Shown here in pieces: positions 22,633 through 31,217 of a stretch of 43,552 bases of DNA (position 1 is its first letter; every line of letters begins with the position of its first letter). Origin of the DNA: Nocardia pseudovaccinii NBRC 100343 (GTDB taxonomy: Bacteria; Actinomycetota; Actinomycetes; Mycobacteriales; Mycobacteriaceae). The notes below the pieces were generated by a model. It searched no databases. It was not told the origin of the DNA and worked only from the letters and a program-made list of their open reading frames with translations. The DNA lies in assembly GCF_001613225.1 (NCBI RefSeq), contig NZ_BDBY01000361.1:1-43552 (forward strand), given 5' to 3'. Position numbers and translations under genes: made by a program.

Positions 22633-23838
22633 ATGCGGTTTCTGGTGCTCATCGTCGGAACCATCTGTGCACTCGCGGGCTCGCCAACGGTGCATGCGGA
22701 ACCAGCCACATCCGAATCGACTGCAACGCAGCAGGACTCGTTCTACCAAGCGCCCGCGTCGCTGTCGGCATTCGAACCCGGCGCAATCGTGGCGGCCAGG
22801 CCGGTAGAACTCGCCGTTCCCGGCTTACCGGCGGATACCCGGACATGGCAGATTTCCTTCCGTAGCAACGACTCTCACGAACAGCCGATTCTGGGGGTTA
22901 CCACCCTTCTCGTTCCCACAACGCCATGGCCGGGCCCGGATCCAAGGCCCGCGGTCTCGGTCCAGTTCGCCGAGGATGCCGTAGCCGAGCAATGCGCGCC
23001 CTCACGCACTATGCAGAGTGGCTCCGGCATCGGATTGCAAGCCAACGAAACATCGGTTCCCGTTGCGTTGTTACACCGGGGCTGGGCGGTCACGGTGCCG
23101 GACCACGAGGGGCCCAGGGCGGCATTCTCGGCGGGCTTCTCCGGCGGTCACATCGTGCTCGACGGCATCCGAGCGGCCAGACAATTCGAGCCCGGAGGTC
23201 TCACCGCGGCAACTCCCTGGGGACTGACCGGCTATTCCGGTGGTGCGGCCATCTCGGGGTGGGCAGCACAGTTGCAGCCGTCCTATGCACCCGAACTCCC
23301 CCTCGTCGGGGCCACACTGGGCGGCATACCGTCGGACCTGATGCTGCTCAGCCGATTCAACGGTGCGGGCCCGGCCAGCCCACTGGTGATCGCAACGCTG
23401 GCGGGTATCGATGCCGAGTATCCCGAGGCCGGTATCGCGTCTTTGCTCAATCCTCGAGGCACACAGGTGTTCTCACAGATCCGGCAGATGTGCACCGAGC
23501 AATCGCTGACCAGTCTCGCGTTCACCAACCTCCGTAGCCTGTCGGCCATACCGGACCTCCTCGGCGATCCACGCGTCGCTGATGTCCTGGCGCGCAATAC
23601 ACTCGGCCGATTCGTACCACGCGTCCCGATCTACAGCTTCCACGGCGTTCTCGACGAAATCGTGCCGGTGAGTCAAGCCGACGATATGACACGCCAGTGG
23701 TGCGCGGGCGGAGCGAGCGTACAGCTCGTCCGCGACGCCTGGCTCGACCACGTATTGGAAGGCCTTGTCCGCCAACAGGATGCGACTCAATACCTCGCGG
23801 ATCGTTTCGCGGGAGCTCCGGCACCGAACGGATGCTGA
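22633..23838 (+). CDS. Secreted lipase (LIP family, PF03583-type)
   Basis: 401 residues from ATG 22633, with GAAGG upstream. The first 23 residues (MRFLVLIVGTICALAGSPTV) are a Sec signal with cleavage after VHA. The nucleophile elbow is GLTGYSGGAAISGWA, the acid lies in FHGVLDEIVP, and the His in WLDHVLEG. VPDHEGPRAAF is typical of actinomycete secreted lipases related to Candida lipase A. It probably hydrolyses host or environmental lipids. Four Cys (CAPS, QMC, QWC and NGC) may form disulfides. Confidence 0.93.
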   Translation: MRFLVLIVGTICALAGSPTVHAEPATSESTATQQDSFYQAPASLSAFEPGAIVAARPVELAVPGLPADTRTWQISFRSNDSHEQPILGVTTLLVPTTPWPGPDPRPAVSVQFAEDAVAEQCAPSRTMQSGSGIGLQANETSVPVALLHRGWAVTVPDHEGPRAAFSAGFSGGHIVLDGIRAARQFEPGGLTAATPWGLTGYSGGAAISGWAAQLQPSYAPELPLVGATLGGIPSDLMLLSRFNGAGPASPLVIATLAGIDAEYPEAGIASLLNPRGTQVFSQIRQMCTEQSLTSLAFTNLRSLSAIPDLLGDPRVADVLARNTLGRFVPRVPIYSFHGVLDEIVPVSQADDMTRQWCAGGASVQLVRDAWLDHVLEGLVRQQDATQYLADRFAGAPAPNGC

Positions 23839-23844
23839 TCAGTT

Positions 23845-24069
23845 TCAGATCCAGACGAAATCCCAGGATTGCTCGACCCAGCTGATGATCTGAAGTCCGA
23901 AGAACGCAAGGCCGCCTGACCAGTCGAGCCCGGGTGCAGGTACGGAATCGACCAAAACAGCCCGACCATCGGGATCAGCGAGATGGGCGAATGCCGCACG
24001 CCTGGGCAGTCCCGACCGCCACGCCGAACCACTTATGGACAGGCGTTCACCATGGATTCGTGGCGGCAT
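23845..24069 (-). CDS. Uncertain 74-residue protein or fragment
   Basis: The frame ends with a protein-like stretch, DPDGRAVLVDSVPAPGLDW then GLAFFGLQIISWVEQSWDFVWI, which is hydrophobic and rich in Trp and Phe. The N-terminal third is Arg/Ser-rich and less convincing, and no ribosome site precedes the ATG. It may be the 3' remnant of a longer lost gene. No family is recognised. Confidence 0.35.
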   Translation of the reverse strand: MPPRIHGERLSISGSAWRSGLPRRAAFAHLADPDGRAVLVDSVPAPGLDWSGGLAFFGLQIISWVEQSWDFVWI

Positions 24070-24156
24070 CGGCCGAGAAGCAACACAGCCAATGCATGAT
24101 GATCATCTGTCCAGGGCAAACTCCCGTGGTGAGTGGGCGTACTACATACTGACCGC

Positions 24157-24366
24157 ATGGGTGCTGTCAGTTTGTTGCACATCTTGATTCTGCTTGCGGT
24201 TGTGGCGGTGCCGGTGGTCATCGTGTTGATTGTGAAGTCCGGGTCGGGAGGGAGATCGCAGGCATCTGCGATGGCGCCGGGGTGGTATCCGGACCATGCG
24301 AATCCGAGGCTGGTGCGGTGGTTCGACGGGTATTAGTGGACGAATTACACGCAGCCGCGGCAATGA
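24157..24366 (+). pseudogene. DUF2510 membrane protein interrupted by a TAG stop
   Basis: From ATG 24157 a membrane helix (LHILILLAVVAVPVVIVLIV) is followed by APGWYPDHANPRLVRWFDGY, the start of a DUF2510 domain. A TAG at 24334-24336 stops it after 59 residues. The same frame then continues WTNYTQPRQ to TGA at 24364-24366, which is just how DUF2510 domains end (WWDGxxWTxHTxP). The stop falls where family members have a variable residue such as Gln, so a single C-to-T change would explain it. It is either a nonsense pseudogene or a protein needing read-through. Confidence 0.7.
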
Positions 24367-24415
24367 TGGGGGCTAGTGCCGCGTCCAGCTAGCTTCTGAG
24401 GTAATCGAGGTCCGT

Positions 24416-24474
24416 CGAGCGCAGTCAGATGGCGGTGCTGCTTGGCGTGTCATGCCGCGTTTCGACTGCGCTCG
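24416..24474. terminator. Long-loop inverted repeat between convergent genes
   Basis: Perfect 11-bp arms CGAGCGCAGTC (24416-24426) and GACTGCGCTCG (24464-24474) enclose 37 nt. It lies between the DUF2510 gene and the end of the permease gene, so it could stop transcription from both sides. The loop is longer than in a standard terminator, so a repeat element is also possible. Confidence 0.4.
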
Positions 24475-24521
24475 GCGAGCGAGCCGGACCGGATGGTGCG
24501 GCAACCTATCTGGACGGGGCA

Positions 24522-26477
24522 CTAGCTGTCGACGTGGACGTGGGGGCGGTCGGCGGGGTTCGGGACTGCGCGGCGGATGATTTCGCGGGTTACCGGGGCG
24601 ACCTCGCCCTCACCGACGAAGAGGAACTTCAGGAGGTTGACCAGCGGGTTGCCTTCTGTCCATTCGAAATACACGTGCGGTTCCAGGCCGGTGCGGTCGC
24701 GGATGGCGAGCAGGATGGCGGCGATCGAGTTGGGGATGGCGGTGGCTTCGACGCTGAGGATGCGGTAGCCCTCGAGGTCGAGTCCGGTCACGCGCAGGTC
24801 GGTGCTGAAGTCTGAGGCGTCGCGGACGATGACCTCGAGGAACAGGATCGGGGCATCCGCGGGGATATGGCTCTCCAGGCGTTGATCCGCTTCCTTCTCC
24901 CGGTACTCCTCGGGCCTGCGCTGGTCGATGTCGTGGGTGACGATGCGGATCATGCCCTCGGCCGCGGCCTGGTCGATCATGCGGGCGGCGGTTTCATCGA
25001 AAGTCACCTCGATGGCCCGCAATTCGAAGGAGCGCCGGGCGCGCGAGACGAAAGACATGACGATGATCGTCAAGATGAACAGCGATGCCAACTGCACGCC
25101 CTCGGGGCGTTCGAAGATATTGGTGATGGTCGTGTAGACGAAGACCGCCGATATCGCGCCGAAGCCGATTACCTTGTTGCGCTCCCCCTTCCGCGCGGCC
25201 GACAACGTCACCGCGACCGCCGCGGAGGTGATGAGCACGAGCACACCGGTCGCATACGCACCGCCCTGCGCGTCGACATCGGCGTTGAAGTACCAGGTGA
25301 TACCGAACGCGATCACCGCGAACACGAGCACCAGTGGCCGCACCGCACGGGCCCACTCCGGCGCCATTCCGTATCGAGGCAGGTAGCGCGGCACCAGATT
25401 CAACAGCCCCGCCATGGCCGACGCGCCCGCGAACCAGAGGATCGCGATGGTGCTCACGTCGTACACCGTGCCGAACATATCGCCGAGGTATTCGTGCGCT
25501 AGCCAGGCCAGCGCTCGACCGTTCGCGGACCCACCCGCTTCGAACTCCCGCTCGGGAATCAACACGACGGTGATGAAACTGGTCACTATGAGGAAGCTGC
25601 TCATGATCAGGGCGGAGGTGGTCAACAGCTTGCGCGCCCCGGCAATGCGAGCGGTCGGGTTTTCCTCGGAATCCCCTGGCGCACCCTTGATTTGCGGCAT
25701 CACGGCGACACCGGTCTCGAATCCGGACAAGCCGAGCGCCAGCTTCGGGAAAACCAGCAGCGAGACGCCGATCATCGCCGCGACATTGCCGTGCTCGGCG
25801 GTCAGCGCGTGCGTCCAGTCGACGACCAGATCACCGGCGGTGAGCACGTGATACAAACCGACGACGGCGACAACGACATTCAGCGAGAGGTACGCTCCGA
25901 CCAACGCGACCGCGATCTTGATGGCCTCGGCGAAACCCTTCAGGAAGATCGCCGCGAGCAATGCCAGCAGGGCGAGCGTGATGAGCAGGTTGTGATCGTG
26001 CAGACCCGCGGGCACATAAGGGTTTTCGACGATATGAGCGGCACCGTCGGCGGCCGAGAGCGTCATGGTGATGACGAAATCGGTTGCCGCGAAACCGAGC
26101 AGCACCAGGATGAAGATCTTGCCGGTCCAGCGCGGTAGGTGTTCGGTGAACATGGCCAGCGAGCCGCCGCCGTGCGGGCTCTCCCGCGCCACTCGCCGAT
26201 ACACCGGTAGCGCACCGAACAGCGTCAGCGCGACGAGCACCAGCGTGGCCAGCGGCGACAGCACACCGGCCGCGACGGCCGCGATGCCCGGCTGATAGCC
26301 GAGGGTCGAGAAGTAGTCGACACCGGTCAGGCACATCACCTGCCACCAGGACCGCTCGTGTTCGGCATCACCCGGCTTGCGCATGGGGCCCGCGTGCTGC
26401 GAGTAGCGCTCATCGGTCGCGCCCTGTAGGAGCCAGGACGAGAAGGGTGAGCGCGTGCGCTCGTCGGTAGTGGTCAC
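24522..26477 (-). CDS. APC-superfamily permease with C-terminal cytoplasmic domain
   Basis: 651 residues. About twelve helices span residues 45-490, starting after the conserved QVMCLTGVDYFSTLGYQPGIAAVAAG. SGFETGVAVMPQIKG near the middle matches actinobacterial amino acid transporters. The last 150 residues are soluble (FDETAARMIDQAAAEGMIRIV to the end) with a pattern like a nucleotide- or PII-type regulatory domain; this is inference. The start has no strong ribosome site. No c-di-AMP riboswitch is recognised in the 93-bp upstream gap. It is on the same strand as the sugar operon but not clearly part of it. Confidence 0.9.
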   Translation of the reverse strand: MTTTDERTRSPFSSWLLQGATDERYSQHAGPMRKPGDAEHERSWWQVMCLTGVDYFSTLGYQPGIAAVAAGVLSPLATLVLVALTLFGALPVYRRVARESPHGGGSLAMFTEHLPRWTGKIFILVLLGFAATDFVITMTLSAADGAAHIVENPYVPAGLHDHNLLITLALLALLAAIFLKGFAEAIKIAVALVGAYLSLNVVVAVVGLYHVLTAGDLVVDWTHALTAEHGNVAAMIGVSLLVFPKLALGLSGFETGVAVMPQIKGAPGDSEENPTARIAGARKLLTTSALIMSSFLIVTSFITVVLIPEREFEAGGSANGRALAWLAHEYLGDMFGTVYDVSTIAILWFAGASAMAGLLNLVPRYLPRYGMAPEWARAVRPLVLVFAVIAFGITWYFNADVDAQGGAYATGVLVLITSAAVAVTLSAARKGERNKVIGFGAISAVFVYTTITNIFERPEGVQLASLFILTIIVMSFVSRARRSFELRAIEVTFDETAARMIDQAAAEGMIRIVTHDIDQRRPEEYREKEADQRLESHIPADAPILFLEVIVRDASDFSTDLRVTGLDLEGYRILSVEATAIPNSIAAILLAIRDRTGLEPHVYFEWTEGNPLVNLLKFLFVGEGEVAPVTREIIRRAVPNPADRPHVHVDS

Positions 26478-26570
26478 GATATTCCCTTGCGAGGTTTGTC
26501 CGGTGCCGGATTGTCGCCGACCCGGGCAAATCTACGGGAAACACCAGACGGATAACGACGCCCCAGGGGG

Positions 26571-27716
26571 TCACCACTCGGCGAAGGAACCGTCCTTACG
26601 GTGCCAGATCGGATTTCGCCAGCGGTGGCCCCGTTCGGCGGCGCGAGTCACCGCGGCTTCGTCGATCTGGATGCCGAGGCCGGGGGCTTGGAGCAGGTCG
26701 ACATAGCCGTCGCGATAGGCGAAGACCGTCGGGTCGGCGAGGTAGTCGAGCAAGTCCGAGCCGGTGTTGTAGTGGATGCCGAGGCTTTGCTCCTGGATGA
26801 GTAGGTTGGGGGTGGCGAAGCCGACCTGGAGGCTGGCGGCGAGGGCGATGGGGCCGAGGGGGCAGTGTGGGGCGAGGGCGATATCGCGGGCCTCGGCGAG
26901 GGCGGCGATGCGGCGCACCTCGGAGATGCCACCCGAGTGCGAGAGATCAGGTTGGACGACGGCGATGCCCTGATCGAGCACCGCATTGAAATCCCAACGC
27001 GAATAGAGCCGTTCACCGGTGGCGATGGGAATGCTTGTCGCGCGGGTGATCTCGCCGATCTGGCCGCTGCACTCCGGGACGAGCGGTTCCTCGACGAAGA
27101 ACGGCAGATACGGTTCGAGTAACGGCAGCACCCGCCGCGCCATCGGAATGGACAGGCGGCCATGGAAATCGACGGCGATATCGAAATCGTCGCCGGTTGC
27201 CTCGCGCACCGCCGCGACTCGATCGACAATGCCTCGGGTCGCGCGCGGGGTATCGATCGGCTCCAGTTCGGCGGAGCCGTTCATCTTGATCGCGGTGAAG
27301 CCCTGCTCTTTTCGCTCTACCGCCGCCCGCGCGACATCGTCGGGACGATCGCCACCGATCCAGCTGTATACCCGGACACGATCGCGCACCGCACCGCCAA
27401 GCAACTGCCAAACCGGAACGCCCAGCGCCTTTCCGGTGATATCCCACAGTGCCTGGTCGATGCCCGCGACCGCACTCGACAGGATCGGTCCGCCCCGATA
27501 GAAGCCGCCCTTGGTGAGCACCTGCCAGTGCGCTTCGATACTCATCGGGTCCTTGCCGACGAGATAGTCGGCCAGTTCGCCGACCGCGGCGGCGACGGTG
27601 TGGGCGCGGCCCTCGAGTACCGGTTCACCCCAGCCGGTGATGCCCTCGTCGGTCTCGATCTTCAGGAAGCACCAGCGCGGTGCGACCAGGTAGGTGGTGA
27701 GTGCGGTGATCTTCAC
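26571..27716 (-). CDS. dgoD: D-galactonate dehydratase, enolase superfamily
   Basis: 381 residues from GTG 27716, overlapping the SDR stop (GTGA). The sequence closely follows E. coli DgoD from memory: VDFHGRLSIPMARRVLPLLE, EEPLVPE, GERLYSRWDFN, QPDLSHSGGISE, LAPHCPLGPIALA and EQSLGIHYN. Asp and Glu of DFHG, EEP and GER would bind Mg2+, and His in APHCPLG is catalytic. It removes water from D-galactonate to give 2-keto-3-deoxygalactonate. Its operon mates supply the preceding and following steps of the De Ley-Doudoroff pathway. Confidence 0.92.
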   Translation of the reverse strand: MKITALTTYLVAPRWCFLKIETDEGITGWGEPVLEGRAHTVAAAVGELADYLVGKDPMSIEAHWQVLTKGGFYRGGPILSSAVAGIDQALWDITGKALGVPVWQLLGGAVRDRVRVYSWIGGDRPDDVARAAVERKEQGFTAIKMNGSAELEPIDTPRATRGIVDRVAAVREATGDDFDIAVDFHGRLSIPMARRVLPLLEPYLPFFVEEPLVPECSGQIGEITRATSIPIATGERLYSRWDFNAVLDQGIAVVQPDLSHSGGISEVRRIAALAEARDIALAPHCPLGPIALAASLQVGFATPNLLIQEQSLGIHYNTGSDLLDYLADPTVFAYRDGYVDLLQAPGLGIQIDEAAVTRAAERGHRWRNPIWHRKDGSFAEW

Positions 27717-28468
27717 CGGGACTCCTTTCGCACGCTCCAGCCGCCGTCGACGACCAGGTTGGCACCGGTGATGAAAGATGCGTCGTCGGAGGCGAGGAAG
27801 GCGATCGCGGCGGCGACCTCCTCGGGCGCGCCCATCCGGTCCAGGGCGGTTGCCTGGGCGGACAGCCGCCGACCTGCCTCGTCGACGTCGTCCCAGACCG
27901 GGGTGAGGATCGGGCCGGGCAGCACGGCGTTGACCCGCACGTGGGAGTGCCCGTACTCGACGGCGAGTTGCCGGACCAATGCGGTCAACCCACCCTTGGC
28001 GGCGGCATAGACCGGGTATCCGGGCAGCCCGAATTGGGCGTGCACGCTGGACACCGCGACCACATTGCCGCCGCGGCTGCGCAGATCGTCGATGAAGGTG
28101 CGCAGGCCGAGGAACAGCGGGGTCAGGTTGACCGCGAGGCCGTCATCCCATGCCTGCCTGCTCAATTCATGTGCCGGGACGGTGGCCTGCCGGGATGCGT
28201 TGCTGCACAAGAAGTCCAGCGGTCCGAACAGCTCGTTGACGCTATTGCGCAGCTCGATCCAAGAATCCTCCGAAGACACATCGCAGCGAACGAATTCGGC
28301 TCGATGACCGGCCGCACGGATCTTGGAGGCGACCTCGCGCCCACTCGCCTCGGCGATATCGGCGATGACGACCGCGGCGCCATCGGCGGCGAGCCGATGT
28401 GCGGTGGCCGCACCGATGCCGGATGCGCCCCCGGTGACGACCGCGACCCGGTCTGCCAGACGACTCAT
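27713..28468 (-). CDS. SDR sugar dehydrogenase of the galactonate operon
   Basis: 251 residues of classical SDR. The cofactor loop is VTGGASGIGAATAH, and the catalytic Ser, Tyr and Lys lie in VSSVHAQFG and YPVYAAAKGG. The usual NNAG is replaced by SNAS. Its stop overlaps the dgoD start. In the inferred pathway it would oxidise the imported aldose, probably galactose, to the lactone at C1; other sugars such as L-fucose or L-arabinose cannot be excluded, since SDR specificity is not readable here. Confidence 0.9.
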   Translation of the reverse strand: MSRLADRVAVVTGGASGIGAATAHRLAADGAAVVIADIAEASGREVASKIRAAGHRAEFVRCDVSSEDSWIELRNSVNELFGPLDFLCSNASRQATVPAHELSRQAWDDGLAVNLTPLFLGLRTFIDDLRSRGGNVVAVSSVHAQFGLPGYPVYAAAKGGLTALVRQLAVEYGHSHVRVNAVLPGPILTPVWDDVDEAGRRLSAQATALDRMGAPEEVAAAIAFLASDDASFITGANLVVDGGWSVRKESR

Positions 28469-28478
28469 GCTGTTCCCT

Positions 28479-29423
28479 TCATCGGTTGATGTCGGCGCCG
28501 GTGAGCAGGCCGAGCTCGTGCCGGAACGGCAGACCAGCCCAATCACCGGGTACGGATACGGCGAATGCGCCGCAGGCTGCGGCCAATTGCAGGCTGTGCC
28601 TTGCGGACCCGTTGTCGAGCACACCGGCGAGGTAGCCCGCGACGAACGCATCGCCCGCACCGACCGGGTCGACGCTGCGGATGTCCACCGCAGGCTGCGG
28701 TATCAGCTCGCCGTTGTGCAGTGCGAGCGCGCCTTCGGACCCGAGTTTGATCACGACTTGCGAAGGACCCAGTGCGGCAAGCGATTCCGCCATCGCGGCG
28801 GGAGTCGCGGCCGGTGTCAGGATGGCAGCTTCGTCGGTACCGGCGAAGACGATATCGGCGCGCGACACCAGCTTCGAAAGTTCCACGGCCGCATCCGATT
28901 CCGACCACAATGCGCGGCGGTAATTGATGTCGAGGGAGACGATCGCCCCGGCATCGACAGCGGCGTCGAGTGCGGTGTGGACGGCATCGCGGGCAGACGG
29001 GCTCAGTGCCGGGGTGATGCCGGTGAGATGCAGCACCCGTGCGGCGGCGATCTGTGCGGTGTCGATATCGGTGGGTGACAGTCGAGTGCCCGCGAAACCC
29101 TTGCGGTAGTAGGTGACTCGGATGTGAGCGGCGGTTCGTCGCTCGCGCAGCATGAGACCGCTCGGCAGTTCTGGATCGATTCGGCACCGCGAGATGTCGA
29201 CCTGTTCGGCGCGGAGTCGGTCGAGCACCATGGTGCCGACGGCGTCAGCACCGACGCTGCCCACCCACGCGCTCTCATGCCCCAGCCTGCGAACGCCGAT
29301 CGCGACCGTCGCTTCCGCGCCCGCGAAATCCATCCGCATTGCGGCACCGGGAGCCAATGGACCGGGGTCAGTCGCGGCTACAACACCGAGTGCTTCGCCG
29401 AGAGTTATCAATCCGCCTGTCAT
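28479..29423 (-). CDS. kdgK: PfkB-family 2-keto-3-deoxy sugar acid kinase
   Basis: 314 residues from ATG 29423, with GAAGG eight bases upstream; GTG 29429 is an alternative. The ribokinase fold ends in the ATP/catalytic motif DPVGAGDAFVAGYLAG, whose Asp is the base. LGEALGVV and FAGAEATVAIGVRRLG match KDG kinases. It would phosphorylate 2-keto-3-deoxygalactonate at C6. The E. coli galactonate kinase DgoK is from a different family, so this is a non-orthologous replacement of the same step. A palindrome lies upstream at 29442-29454. Confidence 0.9.
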   Translation of the reverse strand: MTGGLITLGEALGVVAATDPGPLAPGAAMRMDFAGAEATVAIGVRRLGHESAWVGSVGADAVGTMVLDRLRAEQVDISRCRIDPELPSGLMLRERRTAAHIRVTYYRKGFAGTRLSPTDIDTAQIAAARVLHLTGITPALSPSARDAVHTALDAAVDAGAIVSLDINYRRALWSESDAAVELSKLVSRADIVFAGTDEAAILTPAATPAAMAESLAALGPSQVVIKLGSEGALALHNGELIPQPAVDIRSVDPVGAGDAFVAGYLAGVLDNGSARHSLQLAAACGAFAVSVPGDWAGLPFRHELGLLTGADINR

Positions 29424-29441
29424 TGCCACGACCTTCGCGCA

Positions 29442-29454
29442 CTGAGGTCCTCAG
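29442..29454 (-). promoter_or_regulatory. 13-bp palindrome upstream of the kinase
   Basis: CTGAGG-T-CCTCAG is perfectly symmetric and lies 18 bp before the kinase start, in the largest gap (about 280 bp) of the sugar operon. It may be an internal operator or an mRNA hairpin that separates expression of the two halves of the operon. Confidence 0.35.
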
Positions 29455-29540
29455 CATTCGATTCCCGCAACTCAGCCCTGATAGCAAGGTATTTCACACG
29501 CATCGCCTCCCGCCCGCACATCCGGCGAGAGCTGGCGCGC

Positions 29541-29645
29541 TCAGGTAATCGGTTCGACTGTCACCATGGCGCGGTCGACCTCCTGGAAAGCCCGCAGCGC
29601 GGCGATCTTGCCCGGTACGTCGATCTCGATTCTGCAGAACGCCAC
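29541..29645 (-). CDS. Possible 34-residue peptide or remnant within the sugar operon
   Basis: From GTG 29645 with GGGGAG upstream, the frame gives a protein-like sequence: MAFCRIEIDVPGKIAALRAF, then QEVDRAMVTVEPIT and a stop. The same frame continues upstream without interruption to the TGA of the aldolase, so it might be a remnant of a longer gene or of an aldolase C-terminal extension. No family is recognised. Confidence 0.3.
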   Translation of the reverse strand: MAFCRIEIDVPGKIAALRAFQEVDRAMVTVEPIT

Positions 29646-29705
29646 CGATGGCAACTCCCCTCGCGCACCGATACGCGACCGGAATCGGATCGCGCGAAAC
29701 GGATT

Positions 29706-30317
29706 TCATAGCAACGCCTTCCGCACCATCGACGCGCGCTCACGCAGCGCATCCAGATCACCGCCGACGCACGCGTCACCGACAAGCGGCGACCCCATAC
29801 CGAGCGCCCTGGCCCCGGCATCCAAATACGCTCTGGCATCGGCGAGCCCGATGCCGCCCGTCGGCACCAACGGGATCTCGTTCAGCGGACCCCGAATCGC
29901 CTTCAGATAGCCGGGACCGCCGACCGAGGCCGGAAAGACCTTGACCATGGTCGCGCCCGCCTGCCACGCACTGTGGATCTCGGTGGGCGTGAACGCACCG
30001 CAGATCACCGGGACACCCAGGCGGCGGCCCTCCGCGATCACGTCGGGGCATACCGTCGGGGTGATCAGATATGCCGCGCCCGCATCCACAGCTCGCGCGG
30101 CATCGATCGCGGTGAGCACCGTGCCCGCACCGACCGGGTGGGCCGCTCCGGAGCAATCGCGCAGTGCGTCCAGCGCTCCCGGCGAGTTGAGGGTGAACTC
30201 AACCGCCGTGATGCCCGACTCGTGCAGTACGGCAGCCACTTCGGCGAACCGAGCGGCCGTCGGGGCGCGCAGGATCGCGATTACCGGCGGATCCAGGATC
30301 AGGCCGTGGTCGGTCAT
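29706..30317 (-). CDS. 2-keto-3-deoxy-6-phospho-sugar acid aldolase (KDPG/KDPGal aldolase)
   Basis: 203 residues from ATG 30317, overlapping the lactonase stop (ATGA). The class I aldolase features are AILRAPT near residue 14, Glu in AVEFTLNSP, VGAGTVLT, and the Schiff-base Lys in TMVKVFPASVGG, followed by LVPTGGI. It would split the phosphorylated keto acid to pyruvate and glyceraldehyde-3-phosphate. Given dgoD in the operon, the galacto isomer is the likely substrate. Confidence 0.93.
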   Translation of the reverse strand: MTDHGLILDPPVIAILRAPTAARFAEVAAVLHESGITAVEFTLNSPGALDALRDCSGAAHPVGAGTVLTAIDAARAVDAGAAYLITPTVCPDVIAEGRRLGVPVICGAFTPTEIHSAWQAGATMVKVFPASVGGPGYLKAIRGPLNEIPLVPTGGIGLADARAYLDAGARALGMGSPLVGDACVGGDLDALRERASMVRKALL

Positions 30318-31198
30318 GGGTTGCTCACCAATCTCGCATCGGAGTAGGTATTCGCCGGAAGACCGGTCACACCCGGCCTGCAGGTGAACAGCCGCCCGGC
30401 ATTCGGATCGGCGGAACCTTCGGCGGCCGTGGTAATTACGAGGACATCCAGGTCCGGACCGGCGAAGGCGCAACTGGAGACCTGCGCCGGGCCGACATCG
30501 ATCACCGCGTGCGGCCGACCCGATGGATCGAATGCCCGGACCTGCCCGGCACCCCACACCGCGACCCAGACGAAACCCCGTGCGTCAACGGTCAATCCGT
30601 CGGGCAGACCGTCCGGGAATTCCGCGAAGGTACGCCCACCGCTGAGAGTGCCGGTGGCCGAGTCGTAGTCGAATGCCTCGACTCGATGTGTCGGGCTGTC
30701 CGCGTAGTACAGAGTGGCGCCGTCCGGGCTCCAGCCGAGTCCGTTGGAGATCGTCACCTGCTGCCGCACAGTGCTCAGCTCGCCATCGGGATCGAGTCGA
30801 TAAAGCGCCGCGGTGCCCTGGATTTCGTCTTCCGACATGGTCCCGGCGAACAGTCTCCCCCACGGGTCCGCCTTGGCGTCGTTCATGCGCCGCCGAACCC
30901 CGTCATCGGGCAGCGACAGTGCCGCGACCTCGGTCATCGTGCCGTCGGCGATATGCAGGAAGGTGTCGACGGCAGTCGCGATCAGCCCGCCCGATGCGCA
31001 CGGCACCGCCGCGCTGACCCGCTTCCCCACCGCCACGGTGGACCGCTGTACGAGGTCGCCGTCGCGCAGTGTGGCGCGATGGATACGGCCTGCCGGAATG
31101 TCCACCCACAGCACCTCATCGGTGCGGTCATCCCAGACCGGTCCCTCGCACAATCTGCCCGGCCTCGGCGAGCAGCGGTCGGCTTTCAGTTCGATCAT
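30314..31198 (-). CDS. SMP-30/gluconolactonase-type sugar lactonase
   Basis: 294 residues from ATG 31198 with AGGAG seven bases upstream; a longer frame starts at 31270 but lacks a ribosome site. The six-bladed propeller metal ligands are seen: Glu in CEGPVWDDRT, Asn in ISNGLGWSPDG, and Asp in LPDGLTVDARG. It hydrolyses an aldonolactone to the acid, here presumably galactonolactone to galactonate before DgoD. Confidence 0.93.
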   Translation of the reverse strand: MIELKADRCSPRPGRLCEGPVWDDRTDEVLWVDIPAGRIHRATLRDGDLVQRSTVAVGKRVSAAVPCASGGLIATAVDTFLHIADGTMTEVAALSLPDDGVRRRMNDAKADPWGRLFAGTMSEDEIQGTAALYRLDPDGELSTVRQQVTISNGLGWSPDGATLYYADSPTHRVEAFDYDSATGTLSGGRTFAEFPDGLPDGLTVDARGFVWVAVWGAGQVRAFDPSGRPHAVIDVGPAQVSSCAFAGPDLDVLVITTAAEGSADPNAGRLFTCRPGVTGLPANTYSDARLVSNP

Positions 31199-31217
31199 GA
31201 TTCGCTCCTGACGGATG

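Noticed and set aside
26478..26570. c-di-AMP-type riboswitch before the APC permease
   Set aside because: Only 93 bp are available and no conserved core was recognised.
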